DNA from: Gammaproteobacteria bacterium
Lineage (GTDB): Bacteria; Pseudomonadota; Gammaproteobacteria; Pseudomonadales; Alcanivoracaceae
Reading direction: 5' to 3'
DNA length: 64,000 bases
NCBI GenBank assembly: GCA_018067045.1
Contig: JAGPVL010000033.1
Coordinates: 154,877-218,876 of the forward strand
Positions 52,422-60,147 of the stretch are shown here, in pieces. The position numbers and the translations under genes are program-made. A model generated the notes under the pieces. That model was not told the origin of the DNA and ran no database searches. It worked only from the letters and a program-made list of their open reading frames with translations. How positions within the stretch are numbered: the first letter of the stretch is position 1; each line of letters begins with the position of its first letter.

Positions 52422-55070
52422 ATGAAGACGAATAACGTGACGTTGATAATAGGTTTTATGAAAGCAGCAGCACTTTTTTACGTGTCTGGTGCAGTGCTCA
52501 GTGGCTGCGTAGGCGGAAGCGAGCAAGGTAGTGTTGATGTGCGCTTAGGTGAGAATCCTGTTGCGTATGTGAAGCGCGTCACACCTGTCGATGAGGACAC
52601 CGACACGTTGATGATGAGTGATATGTCGGAGCCTGCTGCTTTTTACCCAGGAGCGTCACTTTTTATTCGCGATGTGGCCTCGGCAAGTGCAGAAGAGCGA
52701 CGCATCAGCGCCGGATTGTTTAGCGGCGCCATCGACATTAAGGACTTGAGTGCCAGTTACGATGGCCGAAAATTACTTTTTGCGTTGCGTGCTCCGGAAA
52801 TTGAAGATGCTGATGAAGATGAGCAGCCGACGTGGAATATCTGGGAGTACGATGCCGACGCGCGCTCGGTCCGACGAATTATTCCGATCGATTTGATTGC
52901 CGAAGAAGGACAAGATTTTTCACCTCGCTATTTGCCTGATGGCCGGATTGTTTTTGTGTCTACGCGACAAAGGCAGGCGTTGGCGCGTTTATTAGACGAA
53001 GGCAAGCCGCAGTTCTCGCCATTGGAAGAGGGGCGTCAAAATTTTTCGGTCGCTTTACATGTGATGAACTCAGATGGCTCGGATATCAAACAAATCAGTT
53101 TCAACTTAAGCCATGATCTATCGCCGGTGGTGATGCCGGATGGTCGGGTGGTGATGTTGCGTTGGGACAATAAAGGCAATCAGAACGAGTTTAATTTTTA
53201 CCGTACTCGCCCTGACGGCACCGAAACTGAAATTCTGTATGGCGCGGACAGCCATACTATGGATGATCCCGCTGGGATATGGGCTCAGCCGACCGTACTT
53301 GGTGATGGCAGCTTGTTGGTTTTGCGGCGTCCCGCGCAAAGTACGACGTGGTCTGGTGTGCCTGCGCGTATAAACGTACGTGACTTTATTAATATCAATA
53401 CTCCACTGGGGGTTGTCGGCGGAACCGCAATGGCGACGGTATTGCCGCTGCCGGTGCGCGCGGATGAGCGGCGCTCACCTGGTGGGAGATTTGCTGCGTT
53501 GGCGCCGCTAAATGATGGCAGTGATCGTTACCTAGCGGCTTGGTCGCCGTGTCGATTGAGTTTTGGTGCTGGGGTGTTGCTTCCATGTACTGATGAAAAT
53601 CTGGGCAACCCTAGTTTGGTTGAGGCTTCGCCTGCTTATGGTTTGTGGATTTTTGATGCACGCAATGGCACCCAGTTACCGATTATTCCGCCGCAAATAA
53701 ATACGATGATTACGGCGGTGGCGGTGATGTCTAATCGTTCTATGCCGACGGCGTTGGTTGATGCGCAAGCAGGGGTTGGCTTAGATCAGGCGTTAATGGA
53801 TCAGAGTGCCGGCGTGCTTGATATTCGTAGTGTTTATGATTTTACGGGCGTATTCAATCCGTTAGCCACTGCTCCGGCTGGCGTGACAACGCTAGAGCAA
53901 TTTCGCGATCCTGCGTTGGTACTCTCCGACCAGCGCCGCGCACGTTTTTTACGCATTGTGAAAGGTGTGTTAATTCCCGATGACGATGTAGTAGATCTAG
54001 ATGCATCGGATTTTGGGCGGCCCCAATTAGGCATGCGCGAAATCGTTGGTTATGTGCCGATCGCGCCGGACGGTTCCGTGCGTGCACGGGTGCCTGCCAA
54101 TGTGCCGTTAGATATTCAGGTTGTTGATCGGCAGGGACGAAATATATTGTCCGCGCATGCCGGTTGGATTTCAGTTAGGCCGGGTGAAACCCTAGTGTGT
54201 GGCGGTTGCCATACGCCAGGTTCGCCCCTGCCGCACGGACGTATAAATGCCAGCGTTGAGAATATTAATGTTGGTGCTGAGGTGACCGGCGCGCCGTTTG
54301 AGAATACCGTGCCGGCATTGTTTGCCGATGCTGGCGAAACCATGGCGCAGGTGTTGGCTCGTCTTCTGCCGGACATCGAAGTGCCGTCAGTCGATATGAT
54401 GTTTGACGATATTTGGACTGATCCCGCTGTGCGCGCGCCAGATGCTTCATGGCAAGTGCTGTATGCGGATCTGGATACGCCTGATCCGCAAAGTCCTTTG
54501 TGTGCAGGTGGCTGGACGCCGTTATGCCGCTCTATTATTCATTATGTTGAACACATACAACCTATTTGGGATGTGGAGCGTACGGTGGACATTATGGGCG
54601 CGCCAAGTAATGGCCGTTGTAGCGACTGTCATACACGTCGCGATGACGCGAACGCACTTCAGGTGCCTGTTGCTCAGCTTGAATTAACTGGTGAAGCGGA
54701 CGGTGCAGTAGCGGGAAATTTAGTCAGCTATCGTGAGTTATTGTTTGAAGATAATGCCGTTGCGTTGGTCGACGGTGCGATAGTTGATGCGCTCGTGCCA
54801 TTGCTGGATGATGCGGGCCAGCCTGTGCCGGTGTTGGACGCCAACGGTGATCCTGTTCTTGATGAATTTGGTGATCCGGTCTTTGAGCAAACAACATCAG
54901 CCATCGCGCCACCGATGATTGCTGGTCGCGCTCGTTCAGGTCGATTCTTCCCTGTTTTTGAAGGGGGCGCGCATGATGGCTGGCTAACTGAGGCGGAGTT
55001 GCGCCTGCTTAGCGAGTGGATCGATATTGGCGCCCAAAATTATAATGATCCCTTTGTTGTACCTCAGTAG
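52422..55070 (+). CDS. Hydrazine-synthase-alpha-like di-haem lipoprotein
   Basis: An 882-residue lipoprotein with lipobox VLSGC near residue 28. An N-terminal PD40-type beta-propeller (about 60-420) is followed by a middle domain resembling that of the hydrazine synthase alpha subunit: REIVGYVPIAPDGSVRARVPANVPLDIQVVD, then AHAGWISVRPGETLVCGGCHTP. CxxCH motifs lie at 593 (CGGCH) and 733 (CSDCH). The protein is typical of HzsA-related proteins found in bacteria that do not do anammox, so no hydrazine chemistry is implied. The start is uncertain; the ATG at 52422 is used, with another at 52458 and open frame back to 52317. Divergent to the DUF1588-like gene. Confidence 0.75.
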   Translation: MKTNNVTLIIGFMKAAALFYVSGAVLSGCVGGSEQGSVDVRLGENPVAYVKRVTPVDEDTDTLMMSDMSEPAAFYPGASLFIRDVASASAEERRISAGLFSGAIDIKDLSASYDGRKLLFALRAPEIEDADEDEQPTWNIWEYDADARSVRRIIPIDLIAEEGQDFSPRYLPDGRIVFVSTRQRQALARLLDEGKPQFSPLEEGRQNFSVALHVMNSDGSDIKQISFNLSHDLSPVVMPDGRVVMLRWDNKGNQNEFNFYRTRPDGTETEILYGADSHTMDDPAGIWAQPTVLGDGSLLVLRRPAQSTTWSGVPARINVRDFININTPLGVVGGTAMATVLPLPVRADERRSPGGRFAALAPLNDGSDRYLAAWSPCRLSFGAGVLLPCTDENLGNPSLVEASPAYGLWIFDARNGTQLPIIPPQINTMITAVAVMSNRSMPTALVDAQAGVGLDQALMDQSAGVLDIRSVYDFTGVFNPLATAPAGVTTLEQFRDPALVLSDQRRARFLRIVKGVLIPDDDVVDLDASDFGRPQLGMREIVGYVPIAPDGSVRARVPANVPLDIQVVDRQGRNILSAHAGWISVRPGETLVCGGCHTPGSPLPHGRINASVENINVGAEVTGAPFENTVPALFADAGETMAQVLARLLPDIEVPSVDMMFDDIWTDPAVRAPDASWQVLYADLDTPDPQSPLCAGGWTPLCRSIIHYVEHIQPIWDVERTVDIMGAPSNGRCSDCHTRRDDANALQVPVAQLELTGEADGAVAGNLVSYRELLFEDNAVALVDGAIVDALVPLLDDAGQPVPVLDANGDPVLDEFGDPVFEQTTSAIAPPMIAGRARSGRFFPVFEGGAHDGWLTEAELRLLSEWIDIGAQNYNDPFVVPQ

Positions 55071-55264
55071 AGACTTCATGAATACCACCTGCAACGACAA
55101 CGCATGTCGCGATGTTTAGGTAATGAAAGTGATGTTTTTAGGCTGTACGTTTAAGCAAAGGAAAGAGTGCGTTGATCGCAATCTTGTATAGAGCGAGTGT
55201 TATTAGAGTGTCGAAAGCGGTCAATAGCCTGTCTGCAATGTGTCGTCGGATGCAGCCTTTCTGT

Positions 55265-55318
55265 GCGGTGAAGGCTCTCTTCGCGGTGAGGCCTCTCTTC
55301 GCGGTGAAGCCTCCCATT
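55265..55318. repeat. 18-bp tandem repeat, three units
   Basis: GCGGTGAAGGCTCTCTTC and two diverged copies (55265-55282, 55283-55300, 55301-55318; the last only partly conserved) stand immediately before the ATG at 55322. If read in frame they would encode AVKALF/AVRPLF/AVKPPI. Confidence 0.75.
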
Positions 55319-55321
55319 GTG

Positions 55322-56065
55322 ATGAAATCCCTTCGCGCCTGGCTGATGATTGTTTTGGCGTTGTTCAGTTTTACGCTGCACGCAAAAGAGAATAATGCGA
55401 TTCGAGTTCAGGTCGCGGATCCGTTTATTGAAGTACATACCGGACCAGGACGCGGTTATCCGATTTTTCATGTGGTTGAACGCGATGCTTGGATTCAGGT
55501 TATTAAGCGTCGCACCCAGTGGATTAAAGTCCAGACGCCACGCGGTCGAACCGGCTGGGTCTATCGTGAACAATTGGCGCGTACGTTGGATGAAACGGGT
55601 CAATACGTTGCCCTCGATGACACCAGTTTAGAAGATTACTTTCGTCGCCATGGCGAGTTAGGCGTCATGGTAGGTGAATTCGATGGGGTAACGTCTCTTT
55701 CGGTAACAGCGGGTTTTGCGTTCACTGAAAACCTGCAAGTTGATTTGTCGTTTACCGAAGCGCAGAGCACTTTGGCAGCCAATCGGCTAACGAGTCTCGA
55801 CTTACAACATCATCTTTATCCGCGTTGGCGCGTTTCGCCTTATATTTTAATGGGGGCGGGCATGGTGGATATTGAGCCGCGCACAGTGCTGGTAAAGCCT
55901 GATACGAGTAGTAATCGCGAAGTGCATGCAGGGCTAGGTTTGCGGGTGTATTTGACCCGGAGCTTTGTCTTTAGAGCCGAGTACCGTAATTTTGTGGTAC
56001 TTACTGACAGTAATGACAATGATGAGTTAGAAGCATGGCGAGCAGGTTTCGGCGTATTATTTTAG
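55322..56065 (+). CDS. SH3-domain plus outer-membrane beta-barrel protein
   Basis: A 247-residue exported protein. After a signal peptide (LRAWLMIVLALFSFTLHAKE, about residues 4-23) comes a bacterial SH3 domain (about 28-90: VQVADPFIEVHTGPGRGYPIFHVVERDAWIQVIKRRTQWIKVQTPRGRTGWVYREQL), followed by an 8-stranded barrel-like domain ending GFGVLF. The barrel matches the outer-membrane barrel family known from myxobacteria and some gammaproteobacteria. The upstream frame (55172-55321) contains the tandem repeats and is probably not translated. The next gene overlaps it by 31 bp. An SH3 domain joined to a barrel would put a protein- or peptidoglycan-binding module in the periplasm. Confidence 0.78.
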   Translation: MKSLRAWLMIVLALFSFTLHAKENNAIRVQVADPFIEVHTGPGRGYPIFHVVERDAWIQVIKRRTQWIKVQTPRGRTGWVYREQLARTLDETGQYVALDDTSLEDYFRRHGELGVMVGEFDGVTSLSVTAGFAFTENLQVDLSFTEAQSTLAANRLTSLDLQHHLYPRWRVSPYILMGAGMVDIEPRTVLVKPDTSSNREVHAGLGLRVYLTRSFVFRAEYRNFVVLTDSNDNDELEAWRAGFGVLF

Positions 56066-56754
56066 CAGCATCTCTATCAGCCCCCATGCTGATAGTGTCT
56101 GTATCGGCGATGGCGGAAGAATCGGCGGGTGCGGCCACGGTTAATGAAGGCGGGAACAAGGGCGGTGTAACGGATCCGGCTGGAATTTCCGCCGGAGAGG
56201 GCGCCGTGTTGGATCCTCGCATTGAGAGGCGACGCGTGAAGGAAGCGCAAATTGATGCTGAAAATTTCGAAGTGGGCGCTTATGTAGGCTTGATCAGTAT
56301 TGAGGATTTTGGTGTTAATTCGTTGACCGGTGTACACGCGGCATTTCATATTTCAGAAGACATTTTCTTCGAAGGGGCGATCGCTGTTGCGAAGGGCGGC
56401 GAGACAAATTTTGAGCGTCTTAACTCGGGGGTGCAGCTCTTATCAGATGATGATCGCGAGTTCCGAACGTGGCATTTCGATGTTGGTTATCAAGTTCTGC
56501 CGGGTGAAAGTTTTCTCGGTAGTCACCGAGCGTTTAACACCGGCTTATACGTGATCGGCGGAGCAGGCAGTACGACGTTTGGTGGTGATGATCATTTTAC
56601 CATTAATGCTGGGGCGGGTTATCGGGTGTTGTTGACCGACTGGTTAAGTGCGCGCCTAGAAATGCGTGATTATATTTATGAAATTGATACGTTTGGTGAA
56701 GACCAGACAACACAGAACCTTGCTTGGACGCTAGGGTTGAGCGGCTTCTTTTAG
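56035..56754 (+). CDS. Outer-membrane beta-barrel protein
   Basis: A 239-residue relative of the preceding barrel. A signal peptide (ILAASLSAPMLIVSVSAMAEE) and a Gly-rich acidic segment with one basic stretch (IERRRVKEAQIDAE) come before the barrel strands (FEVGAYVGLISIEDFGVNSLTGVHAAFHIS ... LAWTLGLSGFF). The C-terminal Phe is typical of Bam-inserted proteins. It overlaps the SH3-barrel gene by 31 bp in another frame, so the two are coupled and may form a pair in the outer membrane. TlpA follows after 13 bp. Confidence 0.78.
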   Translation: MASRFRRIILAASLSAPMLIVSVSAMAEESAGAATVNEGGNKGGVTDPAGISAGEGAVLDPRIERRRVKEAQIDAENFEVGAYVGLISIEDFGVNSLTGVHAAFHISEDIFFEGAIAVAKGGETNFERLNSGVQLLSDDDREFRTWHFDVGYQVLPGESFLGSHRAFNTGLYVIGGAGSTTFGGDDHFTINAGAGYRVLLTDWLSARLEMRDYIYEIDTFGEDQTTQNLAWTLGLSGFF

Positions 56755-56767
56755 TTGGAGTGATTAA

Positions 56768-57262
56768 ATGAAAAAAATACTATCGACACTCGCTTTTTTA
56801 TTGGCTTTCTCGGTTTCTTCGTTGCTCTGCGCTGGCGAAATTAGCGGCCCCGCGCCGGACTTTACACTTAAATCGCATGGTGGAAAGAATGTGAAGTTGT
56901 CGGAGTTGCGAGGCGAGGTGGTAATGATTAATTTCTGGGCGTCTTGGTGCGGTCCGTGCCGTCAGGAGATGCCATTGCTCGATGCCCTGTATAAGCAGTA
57001 CAAGGATTACGGCTTTACGCTGCTGGGCGTCAATGTGGATGAGAAGCAAGAAGCGGCGGACAAGTTGCTCAAGCAGGTGCCGGTCACTTTCCCCGTTTTG
57101 TATGACGCCAGTAGTAGTGTTGTTGAATTGTATGATGTGGATGCGATGCCAAGTACGATTTTGGTCGATCGCGATGGCAATATGCGTTATCTGCATCGCG
57201 GTTATAAGCCTGGCTATGAAGATCATTATGATGCACAAGTAAAGGCGCTGGTGCTGGAATGA
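56768..57262 (+). CDS. TlpA/ResA-like periplasmic thioredoxin
   Basis: A 164-residue exported thioredoxin. The signal peptide is about residues 1-23. The active site is WASWCGPCRQEMP (Cys61, Cys64), with the cis-proline in VDAMPSTILVD and the usual TlpA central insert. Such proteins reduce disulphides in apocytochromes or in other exported Cys proteins. It lies in an overlapping run with DUF4266 and DUF3570 genes, an arrangement that I recall in many bacteria together with ApbE. The plausible client here is the Cys-Gly-Cys tail of the DUF4266 protein or the CxxCH cytochromes (inference). Confidence 0.9.
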   Translation: MKKILSTLAFLLAFSVSSLLCAGEISGPAPDFTLKSHGGKNVKLSELRGEVVMINFWASWCGPCRQEMPLLDALYKQYKDYGFTLLGVNVDEKQEAADKLLKQVPVTFPVLYDASSSVVELYDVDAMPSTILVDRDGNMRYLHRGYKPGYEDHYDAQVKALVLE

Positions 57263-57486
57263 AATTTTCCCGTTCAGGGCTAATGGCTGTGTTGATGATA
57301 TTGCTGTGCAGTGGTTGTACCGTGAAGCCGTGGGTTAAGCCCTATGAGCGCGCGCGGCTGGCTGAGCCGGTGATGAGCTTGAGTCGTAATCCCGCTTCGT
57401 CTGCTTATGTTCATCACGTGCATCAGGCGCGCGAAGGTGCTCGTGGCGCCGAGGGCGGCGCTGGAGGCGGTTGCGGATGCAACTGA
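57259..57486 (+). CDS. DUF4266 small lipoprotein with Cys-Gly-Cys tail
   Basis: A 75-residue precursor. The hydrophobic start ends in the lipobox LCSGC (Cys20), giving a mature lipoprotein of about 56 residues. It has the DUF4266 features: VKPWVKPYERARLAEPVM just after the anchor, a His-containing YVHHVHQAREGARGAEGG stretch and the C-terminal GGGCGCN. Such a short lipidated peptide with paired C-terminal cysteines could bind a metal or form a redox-active disulphide. The ATG overlaps the TlpA stop by 4 bp, and the DUF3570 gene begins ten bases before its end, so all three are translationally coupled. Confidence 0.88.
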   Translation: MKFSRSGLMAVLMILLCSGCTVKPWVKPYERARLAEPVMSLSRNPASSAYVHHVHQAREGARGAEGGAGGGCGCN

Positions 57487-58646
57487 TGTATCGAGACGGG
57501 CGCTTTATTGCGCTGTGCACAACAGTGTTGGTTATCGGCCTATTTACTGGTGGTTTGTCGAGTATCGCAACGGCTGCGGTGTTGCCCGAGGATCGAGCGG
57601 ATGTGCTTTACCATCGTTATGAAGGTGGCGGCATGGAAATTCGTGGGCCGTCTGTATTGGTGCGCAAGGCGGTATCGAACAGCGTTTCGGTGAGTGCGAA
57701 TCACTACGTCGATAAAGTGTCGGCGGCCTCAATTGATGTTGTGACAACGGCGAGCCCGTACGAAGAAGAGCGCAAAGAAAATAGCGTTGGTTTGGATTAC
57801 CTCGTCGGCAAAGCCATTTATTCTTTCGCCTACACGAAAAGTAAGGAGAATGACTTTACCGCCAAGGCGTTTAACTTCGGCGCGAGCCAGGATTTTTTTG
57901 GCGATCTCACCACGTTAAGTTTTGGCTATGCGGTAGGGGAAGATGTAGTCGGCCGTACGGGTGATCCACTGTTTCAAGAGAATGCCGATCGACAGCATTT
58001 TCGTTTTGGCCTCACGCAGGTTATTACCAAAAACATGCTGGCCTCGCTAAGCCATGAGTTTATTACGGACGAAGGTTATTTGAACAACCCTTACCGGCAA
58101 GTGCGTTACATTAACGCTGCGGGCACCGGTACACTCAATCAATCCGAAGTTTATCCGAGTACACGGGCAAGCGAGGCGACTGCGTTACGTCTCGGCTATT
58201 ATTTGCCATGGCGCTCGGGCGTGCATGTTGAGTATCGGATTTTTGAAGACAGCTGGGGCATCGACTCGAAGGACTGGGGTTTGACGTACGTCCACCCTCT
58301 ACCAAACGGCTGGGAGGTTGAGGCGAATTTCCGTCAATACGAGCAAAGCGCCGCGGATTTTTACAGTGACTTATTTCCTTATCAAGACGCGCAAAATTTT
58401 CTTGCCCGTGACAAAGAGTTAAGTACCTTTGATTCACAGTCATTTGGTGTGGCAGCCAGCTGGGTATTCCTGAAAGGCCGCTATCGTTTGCTTGATCGTT
58501 TTGCCGTTAGGCTGGCGGTTGACCGTTATAGTTTCGACTATAAGGATTTCCGTGACGTGCGAGTGCCGGTATCGGTGGTCGGTACAGAGCCTTTATACAG
58601 TTTTAATGCGACGGTGACGCAGATGCTCTTTTCAGTTTGGTATTAG
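57477..58646 (+). CDS. DUF3570 outer-membrane beta-barrel protein
   Basis: A 389-residue exported protein of the DUF3570 family. After a hydrophobic signal (CTTVLVIGLFTGGLSSIATA) come HRYEGGGMEIRGPSVLVRKAVSNSVSVSANHYVDKVSAASIDVVTTASPYEEER and then long alternating barrel strands to the terminal VWY. The conserved segment near the start (VDVVTTASPYEEER type) is a good family marker. The ATG at 57477 is preferred, with GGAGG ten bases upstream lying inside the previous gene; a TTG two codons earlier is possible. It is encoded last in the plus-strand run; the convergent pldA gene ends 20 bp away. Function is unknown; presumably it works with the DUF4266 lipoprotein. Confidence 0.88.
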   Translation: MQLMYRDGRFIALCTTVLVIGLFTGGLSSIATAAVLPEDRADVLYHRYEGGGMEIRGPSVLVRKAVSNSVSVSANHYVDKVSAASIDVVTTASPYEEERKENSVGLDYLVGKAIYSFAYTKSKENDFTAKAFNFGASQDFFGDLTTLSFGYAVGEDVVGRTGDPLFQENADRQHFRFGLTQVITKNMLASLSHEFITDEGYLNNPYRQVRYINAAGTGTLNQSEVYPSTRASEATALRLGYYLPWRSGVHVEYRIFEDSWGIDSKDWGLTYVHPLPNGWEVEANFRQYEQSAADFYSDLFPYQDAQNFLARDKELSTFDSQSFGVAASWVFLKGRYRLLDRFAVRLAVDRYSFDYKDFRDVRVPVSVVGTEPLYSFNATVTQMLFSVWY

Positions 58647-58659
58647 ACCTGCAAGCACA

Positions 58660-58678
58660 GACAGCCCTAGAGGCTGTC
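58660..58678. terminator. Short hairpin between DUF3570 and pldA
   Basis: GACAGCC (58660-58666) and GGCTGTC (58672-58678) around CTAGA; it overlaps the pldA stop codon. There is no T-tract on either strand, so it is only a possible shared terminator. Confidence 0.4.
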
Positions 58679-59755
58679 CGTGAGTAGAATGCCGATAGAG
58701 TAGCGTGTTTCGTAATCATCATAGTTAATCAACGAATCACCGTAGCCAGTAAATGCTTGCACCAGTCCCTTGAATCGTTTGCTCAGCGGAAATGAGTAAT
58801 CCACCATCACCGCCCCTTTGTTGTCTGTGCGTAAATTATTGCGCAACATTATTTCTGCGACATGATTACCAAATGGTCGCGCCATATGAAATTCAAAGTG
58901 ACCCAGATATTTTTCGATGTCGGGGTTGTCGTCACCGCGGCGGTCCGTTGGGCCGTCCTTGCTATCTTCCGGAACGCGCCACCAAGGACGAATGGAATAA
59001 TAGTAAGAGCCTGCGCGGAAAACATAACTGACAAATAGCCGATCCCAGCTACGTGATAACGGAATGTCGCGGCCATTTGATTGGTGCATATAGCCAAACG
59101 AAAAAAGCTCTGACTTGATTGGACCTATCGCGAAAGAGATTGGCTTGGCGACGAACAGCTCCGGCTGATAGTTGGTTTCGCGAAAGGGTTTAGATATTTC
59201 AGCGTTATAGACCTGCCAGAACGATACGGTGGTGAATGCACCGTAGAAGGTGCTGCCATCCCAGAAGTCGTTAAGCAGCGGCATTTTGATGGAGACTTGG
59301 AATTTTGCCTCGTGATTATCGAGTGAGTCATTGTTGCGGCCGGAATCATTCCATTTCGGGTTGTCCCAGTAGCTATAAGGCAACACGTAATTACGGTAGT
59401 GCGGCGTGATCACGAAGGGGTTGTATTGAGTCGATTCTTCTAACACGAGGCGAGCGCGCAATGCTTGTTCGCTAGCACCATGTTTCTCTTTTGGCTCATT
59501 CTTTGGGCTGCTGCCATCACACCAAGTACGAATCTGTTCGACAGAAGTTTTCCCGGACGCATCGTTTAGCGCACCTAGTAGGCAGATGTCATGGGCGGAG
59601 GGGGTTGTGTCTGGTTGTGCAGGCGTCACTGCAAAAGCATCTTGCAGGGGTAATAACGTGGCTACCAGTGCCGTTACCAGTATCTTGGTTGGCAGGCCAA
59701 GGTCAGTCAGTACGGGGCGTAGCCGTGCTGCCGTACTGTCTACCAAAGACCACAC
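58667..59755 (-). CDS. pldA: Outer-membrane phospholipase A (Asn-to-Asp active-site variant)
   Basis: OMPLA hydrolyses phospholipids in the outer leaflet when the outer membrane loses asymmetry; it dimerises with calcium. This 362-residue protein has a signal-like N-terminal region (about 22-42), an extra N-terminal domain with two or three Cys, then the barrel. The active-site segment is GYMHQSNGRDIPLSRSWDR: His224 and Ser226 match catalytic His142 and Ser144 of the E. coli enzyme, but the position of Asn156 is Asp238. The C-terminal YGDSLINYDDYETRYSIG motif is conserved. The GTG start overlaps the Trm112-like stop by one base, so translation is coupled. Confidence 0.9.
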   Translation of the reverse strand: MWSLVDSTAARLRPVLTDLGLPTKILVTALVATLLPLQDAFAVTPAQPDTTPSAHDICLLGALNDASGKTSVEQIRTWCDGSSPKNEPKEKHGASEQALRARLVLEESTQYNPFVITPHYRNYVLPYSYWDNPKWNDSGRNNDSLDNHEAKFQVSIKMPLLNDFWDGSTFYGAFTTVSFWQVYNAEISKPFRETNYQPELFVAKPISFAIGPIKSELFSFGYMHQSNGRDIPLSRSWDRLFVSYVFRAGSYYYSIRPWWRVPEDSKDGPTDRRGDDNPDIEKYLGHFEFHMARPFGNHVAEIMLRNNLRTDNKGAVMVDYSFPLSKRFKGLVQAFTGYGDSLINYDDYETRYSIGILLTDSL

Positions 59756-59943
59756 TATATTTGCCTGAGCTCGTCGTCGCTTAAGGTGCGTGCTTCTTCT
59801 TCTAATAGTACCGGTATGCCGTCACGCACCGGAAAGGCGAGTCCGCTAGCCTTGCTCCATAGCTCTTGGGCGTCTTCGCGGTAGCGCAGGGGTGTCTTGC
59901 TGATAGGGCAGACGAGGATGTCGAGTAATGCTTGATCCAGCAT
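59755..59943 (-). CDS. Trm112/YcaR-family small protein
   Basis: A 62-residue protein of the Trm112 (UPF0434) family: LLDILVCPISKTPLRYRED, then ASGLAFPVRDGIPVLLEEEAR. Trm112-type proteins are small zinc-binding partners of methyltransferases. Here the CPxC motif reads CPIS, so one zinc-ligand Cys is lost and only a single Cys remains. The ATG at 59943 is preferred over an upstream frame of 16 more codons. It is followed immediately by pldA, a linkage that I do not recognise from elsewhere. Confidence 0.88.
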   Translation of the reverse strand: MLDQALLDILVCPISKTPLRYREDAQELWSKASGLAFPVRDGIPVLLEEEARTLSDDELRQI

Positions 59944-60012
59944 ATTCAGGGTTCCAGTCGACGTTCTTTGTTGGGGCGGCCAGTATGCCATGGGTGCTGT
60001 CTTTTGTAGAAT

Positions 60013-60028
60013 TCAAACGCCCGTTTGA
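60013..60028. promoter_or_regulatory. PsrA-like operator
   Basis: TCAAAC-GCCC-GTTTGA is a perfect palindrome that fits the published PsrA consensus (G/C)AAAC-N2-4-GTTT(G/C). It overlaps the likely -10 (TAGAAT, 60007-60012) of the acyl-CoA dehydrogenase transcript. PsrA senses long-chain acyl-CoA and controls beta-oxidation genes. Confidence 0.65.
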
Positions 60029-60147
60029 CCCTGTGGTCACGCAAGTCCCTATGTCTTTCTCTGGCTCAGCGTTACTATTGTGCCCCGAAATCCAGCAGGT
60101 TGATCATTAAATCGCTGGGTCTCCACTCATATTCGGAGGTAGTGATC

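Noticed and set aside
52422..55070. True anammox hydrazine synthase
   Set aside because: Only the alpha-like architecture is seen; beta and gamma subunits and other anammox genes are absent, and such HzsA-like proteins occur widely.
55151..55603. 150-codon minus-strand frame over the tandem repeats
   Set aside because: Its repetitive Arg/Glu/His segment is simply the complement of the 18-bp repeats, and it overlaps the SH3-domain gene.
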